The notes: generated by a model from the sequence alone, not told the origin. Shown: positions 1 through 9,629, numbered from the stretch's first letter. The stretch: DNA of 64,000 nucleotides from Variovorax paradoxus NBRC 15149 (GCF_001591365.1 NZ_BCUT01000007.1:372001-436000); one strand, 5' to 3'. A program made the numbers and translations.

Positions 1-103
1 TGCTCATCGACGCGCCGAGCCAGATCTCGCGCTGCGACTCGGTTGTCGGTATGACGCATTCGATGAGGCCGCCGGTGGCGGCGGGGCGGAGAACGGCGTT
101 CAT
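1..103 (-). CDS. NRPS condensation-domain gene (5' end only)
   Basis: Only the first 34 codons lie in the window; the gene continues past base 1. The translation begins MNAVLRPAATGG and runs into PTTESQREIWLG, which is how the first helix of many NRPS condensation domains starts. Its ATG overlaps the TGA of the upstream NRPS-PKS gene (ATGA, bases 100-103), so the two are translationally coupled. The enzyme would accept the beta-amino-acyl chain made by the upstream protein and join it to the next residue. Family assignment rests on this short stretch plus context. Confidence 0.75.
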   Translation of the reverse strand, partial: MNAVLRPAATGGLIECVIPTTESQREIWLGASMS

Positions 104-3100
104 GCTGCGGCCTTTCCATTGATGAGGGAGGTGGGGCTCGCGGCGTCGGGCACGTACCAGAAGGGCTGGCCGTCGACGTCGCGGGCGAGGACGGAGCCGT
201 CTTCTTCGCAGCGCTTGCGGTAGTCGAAACCCGTGATCACCGTCGCGCGGCGCGGCAGGAAGCCCGATTCCTGCATCTCGGCCACCGACTCCTTGAAGAC
301 GCGCTGGATGGTGGCGATGTCCTCGGCGCTGTGCGCGCTAGTGAGGAAGCAGGGGAAGTTGTCCAGGATGTGCACGCCGCGGCTGCGCATCATGGCGAAC
401 AGCAGGTCCTGCAGCGGATGCTCCTCGAGCCAGCTCACGCGCCAGAGCGAGGCGAACTGGCGGATCGCGATCGGCGCGCCCACCTCGGCGCACCAGGCCG
501 TGAGCTCGTCGGCCATGGCGGCGGTGCTGCCCGTGAGGCCGGCCTGCAGCGAGGGGCCGGCTTCCTTCAGGTGCGTGAGCGAGGCCTTGGCCGCGGCCAG
601 CGCGAGCGGGTGCCGCACGAAGGTGCCGGCAAAGTAGGTCACGCCCACGCCCGGGATCGAGTCGTCGCCGTACTGCCAGGCGCCGCCGTCGAGCGCGTCC
701 ATGAAGGCCCGCTTGCCGGCGATCACGCCCACCGGAAAACCGCCGCCGATCACCTTGCCGTAGGTGGCGAGGTCGGCGCGCACGCCGAAGAGGTCCTGCG
801 CGCCGCCCAGGCCGACGCGAAAGCCCGTGATGACCTCGTCGAAGATGAAGCAGGTGCCGCTCTTCTCGGTGATGGTGCGCACCTCCTGCAGGAACTCGCG
901 CGGCTGGAAGTCGGGCCGGCGGCTTTGCACCGGCTCGGCCAGCACCGCGGCCAGGTCGTCCGCGTTCTCGCGGATGAAGGCCAGCGCCTCCGCCGTGCCG
1001 TAGTCCAGCACGCGGATGTCGCCGAACATGCCGCTCATCACGCCCGGAGCCGCAGACAAGCCCTTGCCGCCCTTGCCGGCGCGCACCAGCACCTCGTCGA
1101 AGGTGCCGTGGTAGGAGCCGGTGAACACCACCACGGTGCTGCGCCCGGTGACCGTGCGCGCAATGCGCAGCGCGGCCATCACGGCTTCGGAGCCGGTGTT
1201 GCACAGGGCGGCGCGATCGCAGCCCGTGAGCTCGCAGATGAGGGCGGTGACCTCGGCCGCCAGCGGATGCTGCGGGCCGATCTCGTAGCCCGCGTCGAGC
1301 TGCCTGCGCACCGCTTCCTGCACGAAGTCGGGCTGCCAGCCGAACATGTTCATGCCGAAGCCGTTGAGCGCATCGACGTATTCGTTGCCGTCCAGGTCCC
1401 AGAGCCTGGAGCCCTTGGAGCGCTCGATCACGATCTGGTAGGTGATCTCCTTTGTCAGCGGCCGGAAGCCGTTGACCACGCGCGGGTCGGCCATGTGCGG
1501 GCGGTTGGCCTGCGTGAACTGCTTGCTCTTTTGCGTGCGCTCCACATAGCGCCGCATGAAGGCCGCCAGCCGCGCCTTCTGCCGGCCACTCGGCTCGGCG
1601 GTGCGCTGGGTGTGGATGCGCGCGATCGCGCCGAAGGCCTTGGTGACGTCGTAGCGCTGCGGCTCCCTGGCCGGGGCGGGTTCGTCGGCGGCGGGCTGCG
1701 CCGCCACGGCCGCGGTGCTTGCGGCGGCAGCCGGCATGGCGGACGCAACGGGCAGCGTCTCGATGGCCGCGCCCGACAGCAGCGCGAGCTGGCGCCGCAT
1801 CAGTTCCATCTGCTGCGCCACCAGCTGGACGATCGGCCCGCTGCCGATGTCGCCGCCCGCGGCCGGCACGGTCACCCCGGGGAGGAACGCGGCCGGCGGC
1901 TGCGCGGCCGCTGCCTGCACCGGCGCGGCCATCGCCAGCGGCACCGCAGCAGCGGATGCAGGTGCGGATACAGCCGCAACCACGGGCTCGGGCGGCAGGC
2001 TCTCGCGCAGGAAGGCGGACAGGGTGTCGAAGCTGCGGTAGTTCTCCATCAGCTGGCGAAAGCTCAGGTTCACCTTGAAGCGCTTCTTGATCTGCGTGGC
2101 GACCTGCGTCAGCGTGAGCGAATCCAGGCCCAGCTCGCCGAAGGCGGCATGTCCCTCGGCCTGCATCATGTCGATGCCGGAGATGTCCTCGAACAGGGAG
2201 CGCAGCCGCGTGTCCATGGATTCGGTGGGCGCAGCAAGGGCGGGGGACGCGGGAGAAGAGGGAAGTGGCGGGGGCACTGCAGCTGTCACGGTCGGCTCCA
2301 AGAAGGTGGGTGGAACGGAGAGCGCGGGCGTGGATGGGGCAACGGGCAGCTGGGCCGGCGGCAAAACCGGCGAGGGGATGGCCGGGCTCGCCGCGGCCGC
2401 TGCGATGTCGACCCAGAAACGCTTGCGTTCGAAGGGGTAGGTGGGCAGGCGCACGCGCTGTGCGCCGGTGCGAACGGAAAGGCGCGACAGCTCCACGTCC
2501 GCGCCGCAGGTCCAGAGACGGGCCAGCGCCAGGCGCAGCGTGCGGGCCTCGTCGGCGGGCTCGCCGTGCAGCAGCGGCATCACTTCGGCCGCGCCGTGCT
2601 GGCGCACCAGCGTGGCCAGCGTGTTGCGGGGCCCCACCTCGATGAAGAGCGGGCGCACCGCCTGCGCCATGGCGCTGCGCACGGCGGGCGAGAACTGCAC
2701 GGTGCTGCGCAGGTGGCGGGCCCAGTAGGCGGGGCTGGTGGCCTCGGCCTCTTCGAGCAGGCGGCCCGTGAGCGTCGAGAAGATCGGCACCGTGGGCGCA
2801 TGCAGCGCCACTTCGCCGACCAGTGCCTCGAAGGGCGCGACGGCGCCATCCATCATCGAGGAATGGAAGGCGTGCGAGGTCTGCAGCTGGCGGCTCGCGA
2901 TGTCTTCTTCCTGCAGCGAGGCGCGCAGCGTTTCGATCGCGTCGAACGGGCCCGCCACCACGCAGGCCGTGGGTCCGTTGTCCGCGGCCAGCGAGAGCAG
3001 CGGCCCGAGCCGGGCCGAGAGTTCGGCCGCGCCCAGGCGCACCGACAGCATCGCGCCCGCGGGCTGCGCCTGCATGAGCGCGCCGCGGCGGGCCACCAGC

Positions 3101-6100
3101 CGGGCCGCGTCTTCCAGCCGCATCACGCCGGCGATCACCGCGGCCACGAACTCGCCCACGCTGTGGCCGATCAGCGCATGCGGCCGCACGCCCAGCGAGA
3201 GCAGCCGGCGCGCCAGCGCGTACTCGATGGCGAAGATCGCGGGCTGCGTGACGGCGGTGGGCAGCAGCGCCTGCGGGTCGTCGCCGAACATTCGCTCGCG
3301 CAGGTCGAAGTCCACCGCGCTGCCGAAGGCCTTCAGGCAGGTGTCGAAGGCGGCCGCGAACACCGGATCGTTGGCGTGCAGGATCTTGCCCATGCCGGTG
3401 TACTGCGCGCCCTGGCCCGGGAACATCAGCACCGGCTGCGGCGCGCGCGCATCGACGCGGCCGCTGGCGCGCCACGGGCTGTCGCCCGCGCGCAGCGCGG
3501 CCACGGCCTGCGCCGCGTCGCCGGCCACCACCGCGCGGCGGAAGGCATGCGCCTTGCGGCCGACGCTCAGCGTGTACGCCACATCGGCCAGCGGCACGCC
3601 GGGCGTCGCGTCGAGGTGTGCGGCCAGCTGTTCCGTGGCCACCGCCAGCGCGGCCTCCGAGCGGGCCGAGATCGGCAGCACCTGCGGCCCCGCGGCGCTG
3701 GCCGTGGCAGGCCGCGCGGGCGCTTCCTCGAGGATGATGTGCGCGTTGGTGCCGCCCACGCCGAAGGCGCTGACGCCGGCGCGCCGCGGCTGGCCGGTGC
3801 GCGGCCAGGCCTGCAGGCTGCCGCTCACGTAGAAGGGCGTGCGCGCGAAGTCGATCGCCGGGTTGGGTGCGCTGAAGTGCGCGGTCGGCGGAATCGCCTC
3901 GTGGTGCAGCGAGAGCGCGGCCTTGATGAGGCCGGCGGCCCCCGCGGCCGTCACCATGTGGCCCACGTTGCTCTTGAGCGAGCCGAGCGTGCAGTAGCCC
4001 AGCGCGCCGGTGTGCTCGGCATAGGCGCAGGTCAGCGCCTCGACCTCGACCGGGTCGCCCATCGGCGTGGCGGTGCCGTGCGCCTCCACGTAGGAGATGC
4101 TGCGCGCGTCCACGTTGGCTGCCGCCAGCGCCGCGCGGATCACCGCGGCCTGCCCGTCCACGCTGGGCGCGGTGAAGCTGGCCTTGGTGCCGCCGTCGTT
4201 GTTGACGCAGGCGCTGCGCAGCACCGCGTAGATGGTGTCGCCGTCGGCCTGCGCATCGGCCAGGCGCTTGAGCAGCACCACCGCGGCGCCGTCGCTGAAG
4301 ACCGTGCCCTGGGCCTGCGCGTCGAAGCTGCGCGTGTGCCCGTCGGGCGAGAGCATCGAGCCTTCCTGGTACAGGTAGCCGCTGCGTGGCGGGCAGGTGA
4401 CGGAGGCCCCGCCGGCCAGCGCCATGTAGCACTGGCCGGTGCGCAGTGCGTGGAAGGCATGGGCCACCGCCACCAGCGAGGTCGAGCAGGCGGTATGGAT
4501 GCTCACCGCCGGCCCCGTCAGGTTGAGCCGGTTGGCCACGCGCGTGGTGATGTAGTCCTTCTCGTTGGCCAGCATCACCTGGAACTCGCCCACCGCTTCG
4601 ATGAGGTCGGGCCGCGTGGCGACGTGGCGCTGGAAGTAGCTGGCGTTGTACATGCCGGCATACACGCCGACCGGGCCCGGCGCCGCATCGGGCACGTAGC
4701 CCGCGCGCTCCAGGCATTCCCAGCAGATCTCCAGGAACACGCGCTGCTGCGGGTCCATCAGCGCGGCGTCCTTCGGGCCGATGCCGAAGAAGGCGGCGTC
4801 GAAGTTCTCGATGCCCTCGATCACGCCGCGGGCCCGCACGTAGGCCGGGTCCTTGCGCAGCGCTTCGCTCACGCCGGCATCGAGCGTGTCGTCGTCGAAG
4901 AAGCTGATGGTGTCGCGGCCGGCAACGAGGTTCTCCCAGAACTGCTCGACATCGGCCGCACCCGGAAAGCGCCCGGCGGTGGCGATCAGCGCAATCGCAT
5001 CCGACATGTGGGCGTCGGGCTCGGCGGGCTGCTGTTGCTGCTGCTCGTGCGCTGTGCGCGGCGCGGCGGAGGATGCGGGCGCCGCGTCGGCGGCGGCCGT
5101 CTCCAGCTCGGCCGCGATGGCGCTCGGCGTCGGATGGCGGAAGAACAGGTTTGTCGACAGCGGCTGCGCGCTGTCCTGCTGCAGTTCGGCCAGCACCTGC
5201 AGCACGCGCAGCGAGTCGCCGCCCAAGTCGAAGAAGTTGTCGTTGCGCCCGACCTTCTCGATGTGCAGCGCGCGCGCGAAGGCTTCGCACACGCGCTGCT
5301 CGGCGGCGCTGCGCGCTTCCTCGAAGGGCTGCGCCAGATCGGGCCGCTCGGCCGCCGGTTCGGGCAGCGCGCGGCGGTCGAGCTTGCCGTTGGGCGTAAC
5401 CGGCAGCTGCGCGAGCCAGACCTGCGCGGAGGGCAGCAGCGCCGCGGGCAGGCGCGCGGCCAGGTGCGTGCGCAGCGCATCCCACGAGAGCTTGTGCGAG
5501 CGTGCGACGAGGTAGGCCACCAGGCGCAGCTGCCCATCGGCGTCGGGCCGCGCATCGACGGCGCAGGCCTGGATCGCGGGGTGCGAGAGGATGGCCGCCT
5601 CGACCTCGCCGGTCTCGATGCGGTGGCCGTGGATCTTGACCTGGCCGTCGCGCCGGCCGATGAATTCGATGGTGCCGTCGGGCAGCCAGCGCGCCAGGTC
5701 GCCGGTGCGGTAGAGGCGATCGCCCGGCGCGCCGAACGGATCGGGCACGAAGCGCTCTTCGGTCAATTGCGGCTGCCGCAGGTAGCCGCGCGCGAGCCCA
5801 TGGCCACCGATGCACAGCTCGCCCACCAGGCCGCTAGGCAGCAGCTCCATCGAAGGGCTCAGCACGCGCAGCACGGTGTCCTTGATCGGCCGGCCGAGCG
5901 GCACTGAGCGCAGCTCGGCGGGCAGCGCCGCCGGAATGCGGTGGGTGGCCGCGAAGGTGGTGCATTCGGTCGGCCCGTAGCCGTTGCTGAGCGCCAGCGC
6001 GGGCAGCGCGGCCAGCGCGCGCCGCACGTGCGGCACCGAGAGCGCTTCGCCGCCGGTGATGAGATGCCGCAGGCCCGAAAGGTGGGCCGGGTCGTCGTCG

Positions 6101-7461
6101 ATCACCGCGTTGAACAGCGCCGCCGTGAGCCAGGCGGTGTGCACCTGGTGGCGCGCAATGGTGCCGGCCAGGCCCGCGCCCGTGGGCACGCGCTCGCCAT
6201 GCACCACGCAGCAGCCGCCGTTGAGCAGCGGGCCCCAGATCTCGAAGGTGGCGGCATCGAAGCCCAGCGGCGCGGCGTGCAGCACGCTGCGGCCCGGCGC
6301 CAGCTGCGCATAGTCGATGCCGACGACCAGCCGCAGGATCGCGCGGTGGCAGATCTCGATGCCCTTGGGCGTGCCCGTGGAGCCCGAGGTGTACATCACG
6401 TAGGCCACCGATTCGCCGTCGATGGCAGGAGCGCTCCAGGGCGCGGGTTCGGTGTCCTCGGCTTCGTCGAGCAGCAGCAGCGCACGGGAGGCGGGCACCA
6501 GGTGGCGCAGCGCCGAGGTGCTGACCACCTGCCGCGCGTTCGCCTGCTCGAGCATGAAGGCGATGCGCTCGGGCGGGAAATCCGTCGGCACCGGCACATA
6601 GGCCGCGCCGGCCTTGAGCACGCCCAGTTGCGCCACCACGGCCTCGATCGACCTGTCGAGCACCAGCCCCACGTTGTCGCCCGCACGCACGCCCAGGTGC
6701 TGCAGGCGCTGCGCGAGCTGGCCGGACTGGCGCTCCAGTTCGCCGTAGCTCATCTGCGCATCGCCTTGCGCGAGCGCCATGGCATCGGGCGCGGCCGCGG
6801 CCTGGCGCGCGAACAGGCCCACCACGGTGAGGCTCGGGTCAAGGGGAGCGGGGGGCGTGTTCCAGTCGGCGAGCTGGCGCGCACGGTCGGCGGCGGGCAG
6901 GGTGCGGATCTCGCGGAGCGGGCATTCGGGCCGCTCGAGCAGATCGGCGGCGGTGTCGGCAATGGCTGCCAGCAGCTGCTGCACCGATGCCGCGTCCAGC
7001 AGGCTTGCTGCCGCGCTGGCGTGAAGGCGCGGCGTATCCGATGCGGTGGTGCTCAGCCAGAGGAGGAGGGGGGCCTGGACGCCGTCGACGCCGGGGTCGC
7101 AGCCCAGCCAGAGAACTTTCGGCGATGGCTCCAGCGGGCCTGCCGAGCCCGCGGTAGACGCCTGGCGCCGTTCCTGGTCGAGCAAGGCCAGCCAGGTGCG
7201 GGCCGATTCGGACGGATCCGGCTGCTGTTCGCCGAGCCAGCGCGCCTGGAGCAGGAGCCACGCCGCCGCAAAGGGGGTGTCGGGCAGCTGGCCGGTGGCG
7301 TCGAGCCATTGCGTCCAGCGCCGCGTGCCCTGCTCCCCGAGCGCCACCGAGTCCTGGACCCGTTCGTCCGGCCTGTCCGAATTGAGGCGCGAAACGAACA
7401 GATCATCCAATGAAAGTCGGGGGGGCGCGGATGGCGCCGGATCGGCTATTTGAATTTTCAT
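100..7461 (-). CDS. Hybrid NRPS-PKS, A-PCP-KS-AT-ACP-aminotransferase
   Basis: A 2453-residue assembly-line enzyme. Residues 1-205 have no complete domain; the end of this part resembles the C-terminal tail of a condensation domain. The adenylation domain (about 210-730) has YTSGSTGTPKG and NGYGPTE. Read by eye, its ten specificity residues are D-A-F-W-I-G-G-T-F-K, which from memory is a valine code. A PCP (LGGDS, Ser about 749) follows. The KS (about 830-1250) has TACSTS (Cys about 992), EAHGTA and KSNVGH. The AT has GHSVGE (Ser about 1433) and HAFH, which suggests malonyl-CoA. The ACP has LGLDSL (about 1780). After an Ala/Pro-rich linker comes a class III (GSAM-type) aminotransferase with PLP lysine in YGKVIGGG (about 2234). 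Expected action: load valine, extend with malonate, convert the beta-keto to a beta-amino group, and pass on to the next NRPS. No ketoreductase and no Shine-Dalgarno before the ATG are visible. Product unknown. Confidence 0.93.
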   Translation of the reverse strand: MKIQIADPAPSAPPRLSLDDLFVSRLNSDRPDERVQDSVALGEQGTRRWTQWLDATGQLPDTPFAAAWLLLQARWLGEQQPDPSESARTWLALLDQERRQASTAGSAGPLEPSPKVLWLGCDPGVDGVQAPLLLWLSTTASDTPRLHASAAASLLDAASVQQLLAAIADTAADLLERPECPLREIRTLPAADRARQLADWNTPPAPLDPSLTVVGLFARQAAAAPDAMALAQGDAQMSYGELERQSGQLAQRLQHLGVRAGDNVGLVLDRSIEAVVAQLGVLKAGAAYVPVPTDFPPERIAFMLEQANARQVVSTSALRHLVPASRALLLLDEAEDTEPAPWSAPAIDGESVAYVMYTSGSTGTPKGIEICHRAILRLVVGIDYAQLAPGRSVLHAAPLGFDAATFEIWGPLLNGGCCVVHGERVPTGAGLAGTIARHQVHTAWLTAALFNAVIDDDPAHLSGLRHLITGGEALSVPHVRRALAALPALALSNGYGPTECTTFAATHRIPAALPAELRSVPLGRPIKDTVLRVLSPSMELLPSGLVGELCIGGHGLARGYLRQPQLTEERFVPDPFGAPGDRLYRTGDLARWLPDGTIEFIGRRDGQVKIHGHRIETGEVEAAILSHPAIQACAVDARPDADGQLRLVAYLVARSHKLSWDALRTHLAARLPAALLPSAQVWLAQLPVTPNGKLDRRALPEPAAERPDLAQPFEEARSAAEQRVCEAFARALHIEKVGRNDNFFDLGGDSLRVLQVLAELQQDSAQPLSTNLFFRHPTPSAIAAELETAAADAAPASSAAPRTAHEQQQQQPAEPDAHMSDAIALIATAGRFPGAADVEQFWENLVAGRDTISFFDDDTLDAGVSEALRKDPAYVRARGVIEGIENFDAAFFGIGPKDAALMDPQQRVFLEICWECLERAGYVPDAAPGPVGVYAGMYNASYFQRHVATRPDLIEAVGEFQVMLANEKDYITTRVANRLNLTGPAVSIHTACSTSLVAVAHAFHALRTGQCYMALAGGASVTCPPRSGYLYQEGSMLSPDGHTRSFDAQAQGTVFSDGAAVVLLKRLADAQADGDTIYAVLRSACVNNDGGTKASFTAPSVDGQAAVIRAALAAANVDARSISYVEAHGTATPMGDPVEVEALTCAYAEHTGALGYCTLGSLKSNVGHMVTAAGAAGLIKAALSLHHEAIPPTAHFSAPNPAIDFARTPFYVSGSLQAWPRTGQPRRAGVSAFGVGGTNAHIILEEAPARPATASAAGPQVLPISARSEAALAVATEQLAAHLDATPGVPLADVAYTLSVGRKAHAFRRAVVAGDAAQAVAALRAGDSPWRASGRVDARAPQPVLMFPGQGAQYTGMGKILHANDPVFAAAFDTCLKAFGSAVDFDLRERMFGDDPQALLPTAVTQPAIFAIEYALARRLLSLGVRPHALIGHSVGEFVAAVIAGVMRLEDAARLVARRGALMQAQPAGAMLSVRLGAAELSARLGPLLSLAADNGPTACVVAGPFDAIETLRASLQEEDIASRQLQTSHAFHSSMMDGAVAPFEALVGEVALHAPTVPIFSTLTGRLLEEAEATSPAYWARHLRSTVQFSPAVRSAMAQAVRPLFIEVGPRNTLATLVRQHGAAEVMPLLHGEPADEARTLRLALARLWTCGADVELSRLSVRTGAQRVRLPTYPFERKRFWVDIAAAAASPAIPSPVLPPAQLPVAPSTPALSVPPTFLEPTVTAAVPPPLPSSPASPALAAPTESMDTRLRSLFEDISGIDMMQAEGHAAFGELGLDSLTLTQVATQIKKRFKVNLSFRQLMENYRSFDTLSAFLRESLPPEPVVAAVSAPASAAAVPLAMAAPVQAAAAQPPAAFLPGVTVPAAGGDIGSGPIVQLVAQQMELMRRQLALLSGAAIETLPVASAMPAAAASTAAVAAQPAADEPAPAREPQRYDVTKAFGAIARIHTQRTAEPSGRQKARLAAFMRRYVERTQKSKQFTQANRPHMADPRVVNGFRPLTKEITYQIVIERSKGSRLWDLDGNEYVDALNGFGMNMFGWQPDFVQEAVRRQLDAGYEIGPQHPLAAEVTALICELTGCDRAALCNTGSEAVMAALRIARTVTGRSTVVVFTGSYHGTFDEVLVRAGKGGKGLSAAPGVMSGMFGDIRVLDYGTAEALAFIRENADDLAAVLAEPVQSRRPDFQPREFLQEVRTITEKSGTCFIFDEVITGFRVGLGGAQDLFGVRADLATYGKVIGGGFPVGVIAGKRAFMDALDGGAWQYGDDSIPGVGVTYFAGTFVRHPLALAAAKASLTHLKEAGPSLQAGLTGSTAAMADELTAWCAEVGAPIAIRQFASLWRVSWLEEHPLQDLLFAMMRSRGVHILDNFPCFLTSAHSAEDIATIQRVFKESVAEMQESGFLPRRATVITGFDYRKRCEEDGSVLARDVDGQPFWYVPDAASPTSLINGKAAA

Positions 7462-7531
7462 AGAAAAAACGAAAAAAAGAATGCATGCAATAGATGGGAT
7501 TCATGAATTGGCAATTGGCCAATAAAAATTC

Positions 7532-7561
7532 ATTAGTACGTTAGTTTCTATTTCGAGGCAA
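7532..7561 (-). promoter_or_regulatory. Candidate promoter of the NRPS-PKS operon
   Basis: On the minus strand TTGCCT (7556-7561) and ACTAAT (7532-7537) are separated by 18 bases, in an AT-rich leader that stands out from the GC-rich surroundings. The leader also holds the repeated motif AATTGGC at 7506-7519. Weak match, chosen mainly for position about 70 bases before the start codon. Confidence 0.3.
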
Positions 7562-8141
7562 TCCTAGAGGCTTTGTCCGGCGCGGTGTTGATCAAAGTTT
7601 GTCAGGTTACATTCCCGAATCATTCGTTACATACTCGTACTACCTCATATCGCTCGAACAGGGTAACCAGCGCCCATTTCGGGCGCCTTTCCCCGATTCC
7701 GCCCGAACTGAGGAGCAGGCGTTTTCACGGAAGGCATTGGCCCAGGGAACTCACTGTAGGAATTGCGCCGCTGCCGCGCATGAGCAATGCGCCCCCTCCA
7801 GAGGGAGACAAGCGCCCCCGGCCGCACTGCTTGCGACCATGACAAAGCGCCTGTCGAAAACATGGCAAACCGCTGCTGCGCAAGCCGAATACATCTGCAA
7901 AATGGGGAGGCGGGGTAGAGGCGAGACAGGGGAGTGCCGGCAGCCCGGCATCACCTGCGCCAGATGCCGCAGCCGGTCTGCCGGGAGCAGATTGGGCGGG
8001 GCCGCGAAGCGCAATGGATGTAATCGCTACCCGCGCGGGGCAAGGTAGCCATTAATTGACTTGGCTTCGGGTGAATATGAAGATATTCCCCGAGGGGGCG
8101 CCGCAGTTGTGTAACTCCAGGGTGGTCGGCTGCCTCGCCGA

Positions 8142-8171
8142 TTGACAGGATTCAGGCCGATTTTTTTGTAA
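8142..8171 (+). promoter_or_regulatory. Candidate promoter of the methyltransferase gene
   Basis: A perfect TTGACA (8142-8147) is followed after 18 bases by TTGTAA (8166-8171) at the start of an AT-rich tract. The -35 box is consensus but the -10 is poor. It lies about 155 bases before the start codon of the methyltransferase. Confidence 0.35.
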
Positions 8172-8325
8172 ATTTAATAAATCAATCGGGTTTGTGGCGT
8201 TTTGATAGCAATTCAAGGCCTGGAGGTCCGCAGCAAATCCGAAAAGCGCCGGCTCTTGCCGGAAGTTCGTCCGTGCGGCACCCGAATCGCCAGGGGTGCA
8301 TTTCAGCCAATGAGGAAACCAGCCC

Positions 8326-9099
8326 ATGCTTCCCAACCTGCTGCCCTTGCGTCACCGCGCCGAAGCCTACAGGCGCAAGTTCCTGGTCAACGAGACCGAG
8401 AACCTCTTCATGGGCTCCTTCGAGAGCTTTGCCGCCGCCGAGGCCGGCGCGCCGGAGTCGAAGGCCGTCGGCTACAGCAACGCCAAGGCGGCCGGCGAGC
8501 TCTACACCCACCAGATCTACTTCTACGACTACCCCGGCCTTTTCTGGCTCGGGAGATCGTTCGACGAGGGCATGCGGCGCGTGTTCGACCTGGGCGGCCA
8601 CGTGGGCATCAAGTACTACGCATTCCGCCGCGTCCTGCCTTACCCCGACAGCCTGCGCTGGACGGTCTGCGACGTGCCCGGGGTGGTGCAGTCAGGCAAG
8701 GAGCTGGCCGTGCAGCGCGACGCCACCGCGCAGCTGGACTTCACCACCGACTACCAGGGCGCCAGCGGCTGCGACGTGCTCTATGCCTCGGGCAGCCTGC
8801 AGTATTTGCCGCAGCGCATCGCCGAGATCCTGTCGGGGCTTGCCGTGAAGCCCAGGCGCATCGTGCTGAACACGACGGCCGTGCACCCCGAGCGCACCAT
8901 CTACACGATCAACAGCATCGGCATCGCGTTCTGCCCCTACCGCATCCAGCACGTCGAGGAGTTGTGGGCCGAACTCAGGGATGCCGGCTACAAGCGCCGC
9001 GATGCCTGGCGCAACGAAGGCAAGCCGATCGAGGTGCCGTTCGTCGAGGGCGGCGACAAGCCCTACTACGCGGGCTGCTGCTTCGATCTGGCGGGATAG
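8326..9099 (+). CDS. Putative methyltransferase, TIGR04325 family
   Basis: 257 residues. The glycine-rich SAM-binding motif is VFDLGGHVGIKYYAF (about residues 88-102), followed by a region with acidic CDVP and a DVLYASGSLQYLP motif. The overall pattern matches the TIGR04325 class of putative methyltransferases often found near polysaccharide or secondary-metabolite loci. Substrate is unknown. It is divergent from the NRPS-PKS operon across 864 bp, so a role in tailoring that product is possible but unproven. A hairpin terminator follows. Confidence 0.75.
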   Translation: MLPNLLPLRHRAEAYRRKFLVNETENLFMGSFESFAAAEAGAPESKAVGYSNAKAAGELYTHQIYFYDYPGLFWLGRSFDEGMRRVFDLGGHVGIKYYAFRRVLPYPDSLRWTVCDVPGVVQSGKELAVQRDATAQLDFTTDYQGASGCDVLYASGSLQYLPQRIAEILSGLAVKPRRIVLNTTAVHPERTIYTINSIGIAFCPYRIQHVEELWAELRDAGYKRRDAWRNEGKPIEVPFVEGGDKPYYAGCCFDLAG

Positions 9100-9171
9100 T
9101 GGGTACCTAGGTACCATCTCCATCTGTTACTCGGCCCCCTGGTTGCGCCAGCCTCGGCGGCCCGAGCCCCC

Positions 9172-9204
9172 GGCCTTCCGATCCGCTTCGGAGGGCCTCC
9201 TTGC
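9172..9204 (+). terminator. Rho-independent terminator after the methyltransferase gene
   Basis: GGCCTTCCGA (9172-9181) pairs with TCGGAGGGCC (9188-9197) in a 10-bp stem with one G-T pair and a 6-base loop. A T-rich tail (TCCTTGCTTT) follows. Confidence 0.6.
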
Positions 9205-9337
9205 TTTAGTGCTTAAGTTGGCGTCTTCGCTACAACGCGGCTGGCTTGCGTCCGACAAGCCAACGCGGCAGGGAAAGACTTTTTTCGAAATTCACGCGAA
9301 GGAACATTTCGGCAACAACACCAATCGAGGGATCCGC

Positions 9338-9595
9338 ATGCCTTTGACTTTCCTGATGAGCCTCCAGCACGTACCGCTGCCCAAGAAAGTAGTGACTCCC
9401 GAAGACGTTCGACACGTGTCGGTCCTCAAGGCAACGGGCCTGATCGAAGCTGAAATAGCGCCGGCGCTGGACGGCTCGGGCAAATACAAGAACGCACGCA
9501 ACGCCATCGTGAAGCGCATCACCAAGGAGGGGATGGCCGAGATCAACAGGATGCGGACCGAGGAGAGCCGGTCGAAGCTTGCGCGGCGGCTCTGA
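9338..9595 (+). CDS. Small conserved-looking protein of unknown function
   Basis: 85 residues, lysine- and arginine-rich toward the end, with no signal peptide or membrane segment. The ATG at 9338 is preceded by GAGGG at suitable spacing. An internal ATG at 9356 could also serve. The open frame extends upstream into the methyltransferase gene, but that part is a shadow. The middle (PEDVRHVSVLKATGL) is predicted helical. I do not recognise the family. Confidence 0.55.
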   Translation: MPLTFLMSLQHVPLPKKVVTPEDVRHVSVLKATGLIEAEIAPALDGSGKYKNARNAIVKRITKEGMAEINRMRTEESRSKLARRL

Positions 9596-9629
9596 GCGGC
9601 GTGCAGGCCGCGCAGGAGTGCGGGGCTGG

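Larger units (their letters stand above)
7462..8325. other. 864-bp intergenic region without a convincing gene
   Basis: Lies between the divergent NRPS-PKS and methyltransferase genes. Both ends are AT-rich (7462-7620 and 8040-8215) and look like promoter regions. The middle contains open frames in several phases, the longest 149 codons at 7599-8048, but none has family resemblance, a good ribosome-binding site or convincing codon use. It may carry regulatory sites for the biosynthetic operon. Confidence 0.6.

Noticed and set aside
331-5907. Very long plus-strand open frame opposite the NRPS-PKS
   Set aside because: Arises from the strong GC bias of the minus-strand gene; composition is Arg/His/Gly-rich with no domain.
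7599-8048. 149-codon open frame in the intergenic region
   Set aside because: No ribosome-binding site, no domain, and overlapping frames of similar quality.
8981-9337. N-terminal extension of the small gene at 9338
   Set aside because: Overlaps the methyltransferase gene in another frame; the ATG at 9338 has a ribosome-binding site.
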